Origin: Geminicoccaceae bacterium
Lineage (GTDB): Bacteria > Pseudomonadota > Alphaproteobacteria > Geminicoccales > Geminicoccaceae
Assembly (NCBI GenBank): GCA_030824835.1
Contig: JAPJRA010000302.1
Location: 289 to 5,492 of the forward strand
Length of the DNA stretch: 5,204 bases
Direction of reading: 5' to 3'
Shown here: piece after piece, positions 1 to 5,204 of the stretch
Layout of the letters: each line of letters begins with the position of its first letter
Numbering within the stretch: the first letter of the stretch is position 1
Program-made: the position numbers and the translations under genes
The notes under the pieces: model-generated
What the model saw: only the letters and a program-made list of their open reading frames with translations
The model's database searches: none
Told to the model about the DNA's origin: nothing

Positions 1-610
1 GCAGCCGATCTTTGCGCTTCCGGAGTGTCACTACGTCACTGGACGGCCGTTGCAGGAGCCCTACCCCGAGGTAATGCTGCAGGCCACGTTCGGCATGGGC
101 TGCTTTTGGGGCGCGGAGCGGCGGTTCTGGCAGCAGCCCGGCGTGTGGGTGACGGCCGTAGGCTACGCTGGCGGTCCGATGTCCAATCCGACCTACGAGG
201 AGGTCTGCACCGGACGCACTGGACATGCGGAGGTCGTCCGTGTCGTGTTCGATCCGAGCGAGACCAGCTATGGTGAGCTGCTGAAGGTCTTCTGGGAGAG
301 TCACAACCCTACCCAGGGCATGCGCCAGGGCAATGACCGCGGCAGCCAATATCGCTCCGTTCTGTTCACCCACGGTCCGGACCAAGCTGCCGAGGCAGAG
401 GCATCGAAGGCGGTCTACGAGGTAGCGCTGCGTCACTCGGGCCTGGGCCACATCACGACCGAGGTGAGACCGTCACCACCATTCCATCTGGCCGAGGACT
501 ACCACCAGCAGTACCTGGCCAAGCATCCCGGCGGCTATTGCGGGCTGAGCGGCACCAGCGTCAGTTGCCCGATCGATCGATTGATGGCGTCAAGACAAGC
601 AGCAATGTGA
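1..610 (+). CDS. msrA: Peptide methionine-S-sulfoxide reductase MsrA, 5'-truncated by window edge
   Basis: MsrA reduces methionine-S-sulfoxide in free or protein form, repairing oxidised cytoplasmic proteins with electrons from thioredoxin. The frame is open from base 2 and the true start lies outside the window. The residues before a possible TTG at 50 (ending [13 protein letters not shown]) match the N-terminal extension of E. coli-type MsrA, so TTG 50 is probably internal. The catalytic motif GCFWG has its Cys codon at 101-103. Other family signatures follow in order: [39 protein letters not shown] and EDYHQQYL. Two C-terminal resolving-type cysteines are present, in GYCG (539-541) and SVSCP (566-568), nine residues apart, so this is probably a three-Cys enzyme. 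All catalytic elements seem intact. It is convergent with the next gene and is probably a host gene flanking the phage island. Confidence 0.96.
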   Translation, partial: QPIFALPECHYVTGRPLQEPYPEVMLQATFGMGCFWGAERRFWQQPGVWVTAVGYAGGPMSNPTYEEVCTGRTGHAEVVRVVFDPSETSYGELLKVFWESHNPTQGMRQGNDRGSQYRSVLFTHGPDQAAEAEASKAVYEVALRHSGLGHITTEVRPSPPFHLAEDYHQQYLAKHPGGYCGLSGTSVSCPIDRLMASRQAAM

Positions 611-810
611 GCACGCTTGGCGCCGCAACAGATTCGCCGTCAACGTTCACCCAATATTAACGATCGCCAACTATATTGGCATTTCAAGCATGGAGAGAGG
701 AGGCTTCTTCGCCGCCACGGCGTGGCAGCTATTTCGATCCAAGCTTGTCCTCCCTGACGTTGTGATGCCTCCCTTGACTACTGGCCGCCGGTCCGCCGGC
801 GGCCAGCTTC
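611..810. other. Gene-free gap between convergent msrA and the regulator
   Basis: I see no credible gene, tRNA or att site in these 200 bases. The left part (about 640-690) is relatively AT-rich and holds an imperfectly placed dyad, CCAATAT (651-657) and ATATTGG (673-679), with a small stem GCCAA/TTGGC (666-670/676-680) inside the same stretch. Two near-identical direct repeats, CCTCCCTGAC (749-758) and CCTCCCTTGAC (768-778), start 19 bp apart. The right end is a strong hairpin, listed separately. A 43-codon frame from ATG 690 runs through the hairpin to 821 and has no coding character. This gap may be the boundary between host DNA and phage-derived DNA, but no repeat marks an attachment site. 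Confidence 0.6.
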
Positions 811-811
811 T
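781..811. terminator. Perfect 11-bp hairpin between convergent genes, probable terminator
   Basis: CTGGCCGCCGG (781-791) pairs perfectly with CCGGCGGCCAG (796-806) around a TCCG loop. On the plus strand the stem is followed by CTTCTTATT, a weak T-rich tail. On the minus strand it begins five bases after the regulator's TAA stop (811-813) but has no T run. It therefore could end msrA transcripts from the left, regulator transcripts from the right, or both. The stem is certain; its role is inferred from position. Confidence 0.7.
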
Positions 812-1449
812 TATTGGCTGATCCATGCGATGCGCGACAGCCACGCAACGTCGGTTGCATCGATGGACCGCTCTTCCTCGGCCTGAAGGAAATGGCCAAG
901 CGAGATCCGCTGCGCCGTCCGTCGTCGCAGGATCCCTATCTCCACCTCGCCCGATCTGCGCCGCAACACGATCCGATCATGACGCCGCACGCTGCTCTTG
1001 GGCGAGATGATCAGCATGTCGCCGGCACGCAGGATGGGAGGCACGAGATCACGGTCGAGCTCGATGGCGTAGGCGCTGTCGTCGTTGATCGACGGGAACT
1101 CGATATCCTCCCAAGGGCCGGCCTGTGGAAATCCGGCCGTATCAAAGGCGTTTTCGCGCTCGACCTGACTGAGGCTGAGGCAGCGCACGCGTCGGGCCGG
1201 CGCCGGCCGGCCTTCGCCGCTCTCATCGATCAGGGCCACGAATTCGCTCATCGAGGTGCCGGTCGCATCGAGGATCTTCGACAGGCTCTCCGTGCTCGGC
1301 CAGCGTGACTTGCCCTGATTGGTCGTCCGCTTGCTTTTGTTGAACGTGGTCGGATCGAGGCCGGCACGCTTGGCCAGACCGGAAGCCGACAGACGGTTGG
1401 TCTCGGCGAGCAGATCGATGCCCCGCCAGATCGCCTTGTGGGTCAGCAT
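811..1449 (-). CDS. HTH transcriptional regulator with degenerate S24 (LexA/CI-like) domain
   Basis: This 212-residue protein reads as a DNA-binding repressor. The N-terminal XRE-like helix-turn-helix (about residues 4-75) carries LSASGLAKRAGLDPTTFNKS and RWPSTESLSKIL, hallmarks of an alphaproteobacterial HTH/S24 family. The C-terminal half (about 88-210) keeps the S24 frame: YAIEL, RAGDMLIISP, RRHDRIVLRR and DVAWLSRIAWISQ. From memory of the family, the usual GDSM (catalytic Ser) corresponds here to RDLV, placing Leu135 at the Ser; the catalytic Lys after the 'GEV' strand aligns with Gly172; and the Ala-Gly cleavage site aligns with Val96-Glu97. It should therefore bind DNA and perhaps dimerise but not self-cleave. 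ATG 1449 is supported by GGGAG at 1461-1465 and by family N-termini (MLTHK). It diverges from the phage operon. Identity as an HTH/S24-like regulator is strong; loss of activity is inferred. Confidence 0.9.
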   Translation of the reverse strand: MLTHKAIWRGIDLLAETNRLSASGLAKRAGLDPTTFNKSKRTTNQGKSRWPSTESLSKILDATGTSMSEFVALIDESGEGRPAPARRVRCLSLSQVERENAFDTAGFPQAGPWEDIEFPSINDDSAYAIELDRDLVPPILRAGDMLIISPKSSVRRHDRIVLRRRSGEVEIGILRRRTAQRISLGHFLQAEEERSIDATDVAWLSRIAWISQ

Positions 1450-1487
1450 CTCTGCCTGTGCTCCCGGTTTGTGCCCTTTGTAGGAAG

Positions 1488-1516
1488 AGTATCTTGACGT
1501 TTGCGACCGATGTCAG
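1488..1516 (-). promoter_or_regulatory. Sigma70-like promoter of the regulator gene
   Basis: On the minus strand CTGACA (1511-1516, five of six bases matching TTGACA) is followed after exactly 17 bp by GATACT (1488-1493, four of six matching TATAAT). Transcription would start near 1481, giving a leader of about 30 nt before ATG 1449, with GGGAG at 1461-1465 as a somewhat distant Shine-Dalgarno. The position and spacing are good; no experiment supports it. Confidence 0.55.
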
Positions 1517-1545
1517 TAGGGATGTACTCCTACGATCGCCTACTG
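1514..1545. promoter_or_regulatory. Candidate operator: repeated GTAGG/CCTAC half-sites
   Basis: GTAGG (1516-1520) and CCTAC (1529-1533) form a dyad with an 8-bp spacer around a central GTAC. A second CCTAC (1539-1543) extends the series, and CAGTAGG (1514-1520) with CCTACTG (1539-1545) is a 7-bp inverted repeat. A further GTAGG lies at 1480-1484 near the inferred transcription start. The cluster abuts the -35 of the regulator promoter, so binding there could give autoregulation. A TTGACG at 1494-1499 on the plus strand might be part of a rightward promoter, but its -10 (TAGGGA, 1517-1522) is poor. The repeats are seen; the operator role is inferred. Confidence 0.4.
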
Positions 1546-1570
1546 CTCTAGCTTCCGGCGGGACAGCAAC

Positions 1571-2041
1571 GTGGCACGGACCCAGAATGTCGATGAGAAC
1601 AGCATTCGGCATCCTTCCACCGGCCAAACGGCGCCGCTGGCCCGCGCGATCGTCGTGTTCGAGGATCGGCAGGAGCAGTCGCTCATTCGGCTGCTCCGCC
1701 CAGGATTTCGCCATTGTTTCTGCCTGATCGGTGGCGACTTGGCATGGACGGTATGTGATCCGCTTTTGACAAGGATCGAGCTCGTATCACTGCTCGGCTT
1801 CGACGAGACCGACCTTGCCTGCCATTACACCCGAAGCGGACGAACGATTCTGGTGGGCAATGTTTCAGGTAGCCGAACGCGCCACACCCGTTGTTTGCGG
1901 CCAATGACTTGCGTCGAGGTGCTGAAGCGTGTGCTGAACATCGACGCTCCGCATGTTTTCACGCCGTTCCAACTCTACCGAAGCCTTCTGGAGCGGCGTG
2001 CTCCCGATGAACGCTTTCGACATCACTTGATAAACCCTTGA
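1571..2041 (+). CDS. Small phage-type protein of unknown function, possible permuted papain-like fold
   Basis: I do not have a firm functional family for this 156-residue protein. It resembles uncharacterised proteins I associate with T7-like prophage head modules in Alphaproteobacteria, with a 'FRH.F', 'W.VCDPL..R.E', 'TCVE.LKRVL' and 'TP.QLYR.L' pattern. The visible anchors are FRHCF (His48), CDPLLTRIE (Asp63), TCVEVLKRVLNI (Cys114 at the start of a predicted helix) and FTPFQLYRSLLE near the C-terminus. A His early and a Cys late at a helix start is the order found in permuted NlpC/P60-type (LRAT/YiiX-like) folds, but catalysis is only a hypothesis. It is Cys-rich for its size (Cys49, 51, 62, 84, 108, 114) and lacks an obvious signal peptide or membrane segment. 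The start is GTG 1571 with a weak GGGA at 1560-1563; a later start is possible. The next promoter overlaps its stop codon. Confidence 0.7.
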   Translation: MARTQNVDENSIRHPSTGQTAPLARAIVVFEDRQEQSLIRLLRPGFRHCFCLIGGDLAWTVCDPLLTRIELVSLLGFDETDLACHYTRSGRTILVGNVSGSRTRHTRCLRPMTCVEVLKRVLNIDAPHVFTPFQLYRSLLERRAPDERFRHHLINP

Positions 2042-2066
2042 CGTCGACTTTTGATAGGAATATATA
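2038..2066 (+). promoter_or_regulatory. Sigma70-like promoter for the head-assembly operon
   Basis: TTGACG (2038-2043, five of six matching) and TATATA (2061-2066) are separated by exactly 17 bp. The -35 overlaps the TGA stop (2039-2041) of the preceding gene. Transcription would start near 2073, about 47 nt before the portal ATG at 2120. A small dyad ATCGC-GCGA-GCGAT (2073-2086) lies at the inferred start, and TTGATA occurs at 2027-2032 and 2051-2056. No GTAGG half-site like those at the regulator promoter is present here. This is among the most AT-rich stretches in the window. Confidence 0.5.
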
Positions 2067-2119
2067 CCCTTCATCGCGCGAGCGATATCTCTGATCCCGG
2101 CGCAGCAAGGGAGCAATCG

Positions 2120-3643
2120 ATGACAGGCCTTTCTCCGGAGGCAGTCCGCCGGGGCTTCGAGCGGGCACGCCAGCGACGGCGTCCCTGGGAGCCGCTCTGG
2201 CGGGACTGCTACAGCTATGCTCTACCGCAACGAGGCCTCGGCCTCGGTGCCGAGTTCGCGCCTGCCCGCCGCTACGCCGACAACCTGTTCGACGGCACGG
2301 CGGCCGACGCCGTCGAGCAGCTGGCAGCCAGCTTGCTCGCCGAGCTGACGCCGCCCTGGTCGCAGTGGTTCGGATTCCGCCCGGGTCACGACGTCTCGGC
2401 AACCGATCGACCGGTATTGGCAGCGTCCCTGGACGACCTGGCCGAGCGGGTGCGAGGACACTTCGAGCGATCGAGCTTTGCCGTCGAGATCCACCAGTGC
2501 TTCCTGGATCTGGTGACCGTTGGCACGGCCACCCTGCTGTTTCAGGAAGCTCCTGTGGGCGATCCCTCCGGCTTCCGCTTCTGCGCGGTGCCGGCAGCCG
2601 AGATGTTCATCGACGGCGATCAGAACGGACAGATCCGCCAGTATTACCGCGCCACCAGCCTCTCGCTGAGCTCGATCCGCGCCCGCTATCCGGATGCAAG
2701 GCTCCCCGATTGGCTGGTCGATGACGGCGAACGGGATCCCGAGCAACGACACGAGGTGGTCGAGGCCGTCCTGCAACAGGGCCCAAGCTACGCCTACAGT
2801 GCCTTGCTGCTTCATCCCACACGCGATGGCGCCAGGGATTGCGTGCTGGCCGAGGGCAATTTCGAGCAGGCACCCTTCCTTACCTTCCGCTGGGTCAAGG
2901 GCGCTGGCGAGCTGTATGGCCGTTCACCGGTGATGACGGCCCTGCCGGACATCAAGACGGCCAACAAGGTCGTCGAGCTGATCCTGAAGAATGCGTCGAT
3001 CGCGGTCACCGGTATCTGGCTTGCAGACGACGACGGCGTGCTCAACCCTGCCAACATCAAGCTGGTCCCCGGCAGCATCATTCCCAAGGCCGTCGGCTCC
3101 GCCGGACTCACGCCGCTGCAGGCGCCGGGACGGTTCGATGTATCCCAGCTCGTTCTCGACGATCTTCGCGCACGCATTCGCCACACCTTGCTGACGGACA
3201 GGCTTGGCCCGGTCATGAGCAGCAAGATGACGGCCACCGAGATCATCGAGCGGGCGGCCGAGATGACGCGCCTGCTGGGTGCCATGTTCGGCAGGCTGCA
3301 GGCGGAGCTGCTGAACCCGCTGGTGCACCGAGCGGTGGCGATCCTGCGCCGGCGTGGCGAGTTGCCCGGCTTCGCTATCGACGGCCGCATGGTCGAGCTG
3401 CACTCGCGGGCACCGCTCGCCCGCCTGCAGGCACGGGACGACGTCCAGAACGTGCTGCTCTGGCTGGATACGATCACCCGGTTGGGCCCAGCGGCGGCCC
3501 AATCGATCAATGTGGGTGAGGCCGCGCGCTGGTTGGCGCTGCAGCTCGGGGTTCCCGACGAGCTGGTAGCGAGCAGCGAAACGCCGCTAGCCATGCTGAC
3601 CGCAACCCTGGCCGGTGGAGGTCCACCCGATGGCGTCTCCTGA
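2120..3643 (+). CDS. Phage portal / head-to-tail connector protein (T7 gp8-like)
   Basis: This 507-residue protein belongs to the podovirus head-to-tail connector family (T7 gp8 type). Members form the dodecameric ring at one capsid vertex, through which DNA is packaged and ejected and to which the tail attaches. Visible signatures are an Arg-rich N-terminal helix with RRRPWEPLWRDCYSYALPQ (about 18-37), RYADNLFDGTAADAVEQLAA (51-70), LTPPWSQWFGF (76-86), a mid-region GELYGRSPVMTALPDIKT (263-280) leading into the ANKVVELILKNA helix, and SSKMTATEIIERAAEMTRL (367-385) followed by a long helical C-terminal part. The length is normal for the family. I chose ATG 2120 because AAGGGAG (2107-2113) sits six bases upstream; an in-frame TTG at 2051 lies inside the promoter. 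It overlaps the next gene by 14 bp. No frameshift or stop interrupts it. Confidence 0.95.
   Translation: MTGLSPEAVRRGFERARQRRRPWEPLWRDCYSYALPQRGLGLGAEFAPARRYADNLFDGTAADAVEQLAASLLAELTPPWSQWFGFRPGHDVSATDRPVLAASLDDLAERVRGHFERSSFAVEIHQCFLDLVTVGTATLLFQEAPVGDPSGFRFCAVPAAEMFIDGDQNGQIRQYYRATSLSLSSIRARYPDARLPDWLVDDGERDPEQRHEVVEAVLQQGPSYAYSALLLHPTRDGARDCVLAEGNFEQAPFLTFRWVKGAGELYGRSPVMTALPDIKTANKVVELILKNASIAVTGIWLADDDGVLNPANIKLVPGSIIPKAVGSAGLTPLQAPGRFDVSQLVLDDLRARIRHTLLTDRLGPVMSSKMTATEIIERAAEMTRLLGAMFGRLQAELLNPLVHRAVAILRRRGELPGFAIDGRMVELHSRAPLARLQARDDVQNVLLWLDTITRLGPAAAQSINVGEAARWLALQLGVPDELVASSETPLAMLTATLAGGGPPDGVS
3617..3621 (+). promoter_or_regulatory. Shine-Dalgarno deciding the start of the small post-portal gene
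   Basis: GGAGG lies eight bases before ATG 3630, inside the portal coding sequence. It favours ATG 3630 over the upstream in-frame GTG at 3615, which would place this site inside the gene. The arrangement implies translational coupling to the portal gene. Confidence 0.65.
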
Positions 3644-3938
3644 GCCCTCGACCGGCTGGGCGTGGTTCGATCCACCGGCACCGACCGGCCCCATCGCCGA
3701 CGATCTCTGCCGCAGGGCCGCCGCGTGCTTTGCCGGGAGCACAGGCCAAAGTCTGCTTCACCACCTGCGGCAGTCCTTCCTCGACCGCCGGCTTCCCCCC
3801 ACGGCCACCGACGCGGAACTGCGGCACCTCGAAGGCCAACGCTCGGTGGTCGGCCACCTGCTGCAGCTCATCGAGCGCGGTCGCGCCGAAGCCGCCACGC
3901 TGCCCCCTCCCCTGTCCTGTTCGAAGGACCCGTCATGA
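3630..3938 (+). CDS. Small Bbp19-like phage structural-module protein
   Basis: This 102-residue protein has its conserved core at about residues 40-86, with SLLHHLRQSFLDRRLPPTA followed by DAELRHLEGQRSVVGHLLQL and IERGR. That pattern of 'LRHLEGQR..V..LL.LIERGR' matches my recollection of Bbp19-like phage proteins, named after a Bordetella phage BPP-1 protein and often encoded between portal and scaffold in such modules. The molecular role of that family is not established to my knowledge; position suggests a part in head or connector assembly. It is predicted mainly helical, with no signal peptide or membrane segment; the N-terminal 20 and C-terminal 15 residues are Pro-rich and probably disordered. 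The gene starts inside the portal gene (14-bp overlap) and ends in an ATGA overlap with the scaffold gene. The family label is moderate; that it is a real gene is likely. Confidence 0.75.
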   Translation: MASPEPSTGWAWFDPPAPTGPIADDLCRRAAACFAGSTGQSLLHHLRQSFLDRRLPPTATDAELRHLEGQRSVVGHLLQLIERGRAEAATLPPPLSCSKDPS

Positions 3939-4687
3939 GCGAATTCGAGGTCACCGACGAGAGCGTACCTGAGGCGGCGCCCGTTCAGCGCCCAGCCGAC
4001 ATTCCGGATAAGTTCTGGAATTCGGCTGAAGGTGTGGTTCGGATCGACGCACTGGTGAAATCCTACAACGAGCTGGAGCGCAAGCTAGGCGCACCACGTC
4101 CGGATCCGTTGACCGAGGCCCAGCATGAGGAATCAATGGCGGCGGCAGTCGAGCCTGCGCCACTGGACGACCACGGTCTGGCGGCGGTGCCGGAAGCATA
4201 CTCGATTGTCTCACCGCACCCGCTGATCGAGGCAGACCCCGAGATCGATGCGCGGCTCATCGGTGCAGGCCTGACCCAGGCACAGGCGCAGCTCGTCTAC
4301 GATCTGGCCGCCGAGCGGCTGCTGCCGGTCATTCACGACGCCTTGGGTCAGATCGAGGCGCAGCAGCAGGTCGAGCGGCTGCAGCAGCATTTCGGCGGGG
4401 CAGATTCGTGGCAGCACACCGCCCGCCAGCTCAAGGCCTGGGCGTCGAGCCACCTGACGCCCGAGATTCATGCCACCCTCGCCGCCAGCTACGACGGCGT
4501 CCTGGCTCTGCATCAGATGATGCGGGCGAGTGAGCCCGAGCTGCTGGGCGCAGACGGCACTGCCGCCGGCGACCTCAGCGAGGATGCATTGGCCGAAATG
4601 ATGCGTGACCCCCGTTACTGGCGGCAACGCGACCCCGAGTTCATCGCCCGCGTCACGGCAGGGTTCAAACGGCTCTACGCCGACTGA
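3935..4687 (+). CDS. Phage capsid scaffolding-like protein (T7 gp9-like)
   Basis: This 250-residue protein is probably the internal scaffold that guides procapsid assembly and then leaves. It has the expected features: small, acidic, rich in Ala, Glu and Gln, largely helical and Cys-free. The N-terminal motif IPDKFWNSAEGVVRIDALVK (23-42) followed by SYNELERKLG (43-52) is typical of scaffolds in T7-like phages. A Pro/acidic linker (about 53-105) leads to a helical, Gln-rich centre (112-153, with QIEAQQQVERLQQHF) and a C-terminal domain ending in MMRDPRYWRQRDPEFIARV and a basic FKRLYAD tail, as expected for capsid contact. ATG 3935 overlaps the previous stop as ATGA and is preceded by GAAGGA (3923-3928) at six bases. 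An upstream extension in the same frame to 3662 is only a shadow of the preceding gene. Position between portal and capsid supports the call. Confidence 0.87.
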   Translation: MSEFEVTDESVPEAAPVQRPADIPDKFWNSAEGVVRIDALVKSYNELERKLGAPRPDPLTEAQHEESMAAAVEPAPLDDHGLAAVPEAYSIVSPHPLIEADPEIDARLIGAGLTQAQAQLVYDLAAERLLPVIHDALGQIEAQQQVERLQQHFGGADSWQHTARQLKAWASSHLTPEIHATLAASYDGVLALHQMMRASEPELLGADGTAAGDLSEDALAEMMRDPRYWRQRDPEFIARVTAGFKRLYAD

Positions 4688-4820
4688 CGCGGCCGTTCGG
4701 ACGCGGACAACCATCCCGTTCCGGGAGGGCCCAGCGTTCCGACACCCGCCTGCACGAGCCGGCCCGCTGCGCGGACAACCTCGCTCGGCACCCATCCCCA
4801 CAACCAGGAAAGTATGCTCG
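4688..4820 (+). other. 133-bp leader between scaffold and capsid genes, with 11-bp direct repeat
   Basis: CGCGGACAACC occurs at 4702-4712 and again at 4770-4780, and CCATCCC follows the first copy (4711-4717) and recurs at 4792-4798. The near-copies CGTTCGGAC (4695-4703) and CGTTCCGAC (4735-4743) suggest an older duplication. I see no clear promoter or T-tailed terminator. The right end carries AGGAAAG (4806-4812), a Shine-Dalgarno eight bases before the capsid ATG. It contrasts with the overlapping genes upstream and could let capsid be expressed more strongly than scaffold. Confidence 0.45.
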
Positions 4821-5204
4821 ATGTCCACATCGATCGACCAGGCTTTCGTCAAGCAGTTCGAGCGCGAAGTGCACGAGGCCTACCAGCGCCAGGGCTCCAA
4901 GCTGCGTGGCACCGTACGGGTCAAGAACGGCGTCGTCGGCAGCTCGACCGTCTTTCAGCGGGTCGGCACCGCCGCGGCGATGACCAAGGGTCGGCACGCG
5001 ATGGTGCCGGTCAATCCGATGGAGTACAGCGCCATCGACGTGCCACTCGTCGACTTCTACGTTGGTGAGTGGATCGATGGTCTCGACGAGCTCAAGACCA
5101 ATGTCGACGAGCGTCAGGTACTGGCCCATGCCGGCGCCTACGCCCTCGGCCGCAAGACCGACGAGATCATCATCGATGCGCTGGGCGGCAGCAGCCAGGC
5201 CGCC
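4821..5204 (+). CDS. Major capsid protein, 3'-truncated by window edge
   Basis: The first 128 codons of a phage major capsid protein are present and the frame is still open at the window edge. The sequence starts MSTSIDQAFVKQFEREVHEA, then YQRQGSKLRGTVR (21-33), a stretch with STVFQRVGTAAAMTKGRH (42-59), PLVDFYVGEWIDGLDELKTN (75-94), DERQVLAHAGAYALGRKTDE (96-115) and IIIDAL. These blocks match my memory of capsid proteins from podovirus-like prophages in Alphaproteobacteria, including the polar 'KTN.DER' helix and the 'ALGRKTDE' helix typical of HK97-type folds of this group. It would self-assemble with the scaffold into the procapsid shell. ATG 4821 is supported by AGGAAAG at 4806-4812. An ATG at 4814 in another frame is not used. 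Its place after portal and scaffold follows the T7 8-9-10 order. Confidence 0.92.
   Translation, partial: MSTSIDQAFVKQFEREVHEAYQRQGSKLRGTVRVKNGVVGSSTVFQRVGTAAAMTKGRHAMVPVNPMEYSAIDVPLVDFYVGEWIDGLDELKTNVDERQVLAHAGAYALGRKTDEIIIDALGGSSQAA

Noticed and set aside
611..810. Possible attachment site at the msrA side of the phage genes
   Set aside because: No tRNA or recognisable att core is seen, and the other end of the element is outside the window.
690..821. 43-codon frame in the gap after msrA
   Set aside because: It runs through the 781-806 hairpin into the regulator's 3' end, has no ribosome binding site and no recognisable features.
814..1308. 164-residue plus-strand frame opposite the regulator
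   Set aside because: It is antisense to a gene with clear family motifs and reads as a GC-rich shadow without recognisable domains or a ribosome binding site.
1450..1570. Alphaproteobacterial LexA box (GTTC-N7-GTTC) at the regulator promoter
   Set aside because: I looked and found no such box; the repeats there are GTAGG/CCTAC.
2051..2119. Portal start at TTG 2051 (23 extra residues)
   Set aside because: It would lie within the promoter and lacks a Shine-Dalgarno; ATG 2120 has AAGGGAG six bases upstream.
2812..3681. 289-residue minus-strand frame opposite the portal gene
   Set aside because: Ser/Arg/Ala-rich, low-complexity product typical of the complement of a high-GC gene; the portal protein on the other strand is unmistakable.
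3662..3934. 91-codon N-terminal extension of the scaffold-like protein
   Set aside because: The extension is an Arg/Pro/His-rich out-of-frame reading of the preceding gene; ATG 3935 has a good Shine-Dalgarno and an ATGA overlap.
4685..5068. Possible TGA readthrough extending the scaffold-like protein, since its frame stays open to 5068
   Set aside because: Open frames are common by chance at this GC content, the extra residues look like an out-of-frame capsid shadow, and the scaffold C-terminus (FKRLYAD) looks natural.
1..5204. CRISPR array, insertion sequence, rRNA or tRNA
   Set aside because: No spaced repeats, transposase, terminal inverted repeats or tRNA-like cloverleaf were seen on either strand.

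Overview
The window is GC-rich and lightly spaced, with GTG/TTG alternative starts and proteins that read as alphaproteobacterial (a 'WPSTES'-type HTH/S24 regulator, and a T7-like head module of the kind seen in alphaproteobacterial prophages). I cannot name the genus. It looks like the junction between host chromosome and a podovirus-type (T7-like) prophage or a domesticated phage structural island.

Layout: (1) bases 1-610, the 3' part of a host-type msrA (peptide methionine-S-sulfoxide reductase), cut off at the left window edge. (2) 611-810, a gene-free gap between convergent genes, with a perfect 11-bp GC hairpin that probably ends transcription from one or both sides. (3) 811-1449 on the minus strand, an HTH plus S24/LexA-like regulator whose catalytic Ser, catalytic Lys and Ala-Gly cleavage site all appear to be replaced. 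(4) 1450-1570, a short regulatory region with a good promoter for the regulator and repeated GTAGG/CCTAC half-sites over its -35. (5) 1571-2041, a small conserved-type phage protein of unknown function whose His...Asp...Thr-Cys-Val-Glu layout suggests a permuted papain-like fold (hypothesis). (6) 2038-2066, a sigma70-like promoter overlapping the end of that gene. (7) 2120 to the right edge, the head-assembly genes: portal (head-tail connector), a small Bbp19-like protein, a scaffold-like protein and the start of the major capsid protein, which runs off the window.

The head genes are in the T7 order portal - scaffold - capsid (T7 genes 8-9-10), with one extra small gene after the portal. Portal, small protein and scaffold are translationally coupled (14-bp and 4-bp overlaps). 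A 133-bp gap with an 11-bp direct repeat precedes the capsid gene, which has its own Shine-Dalgarno. The likely logic is that the minus-strand regulator controls its own promoter and perhaps the rightward genes, while the structural operon is driven by the promoter at 2038-2066. No integrase, replication gene, phage RNA polymerase, terminase or lysis gene lies in the window.

The points most worth following up are the regulator that looks unable to cleave itself, its close position to a head module with no early genes between, and the putative cysteine protein between them. The module itself belongs to known families, so I do not claim a wholly new system.
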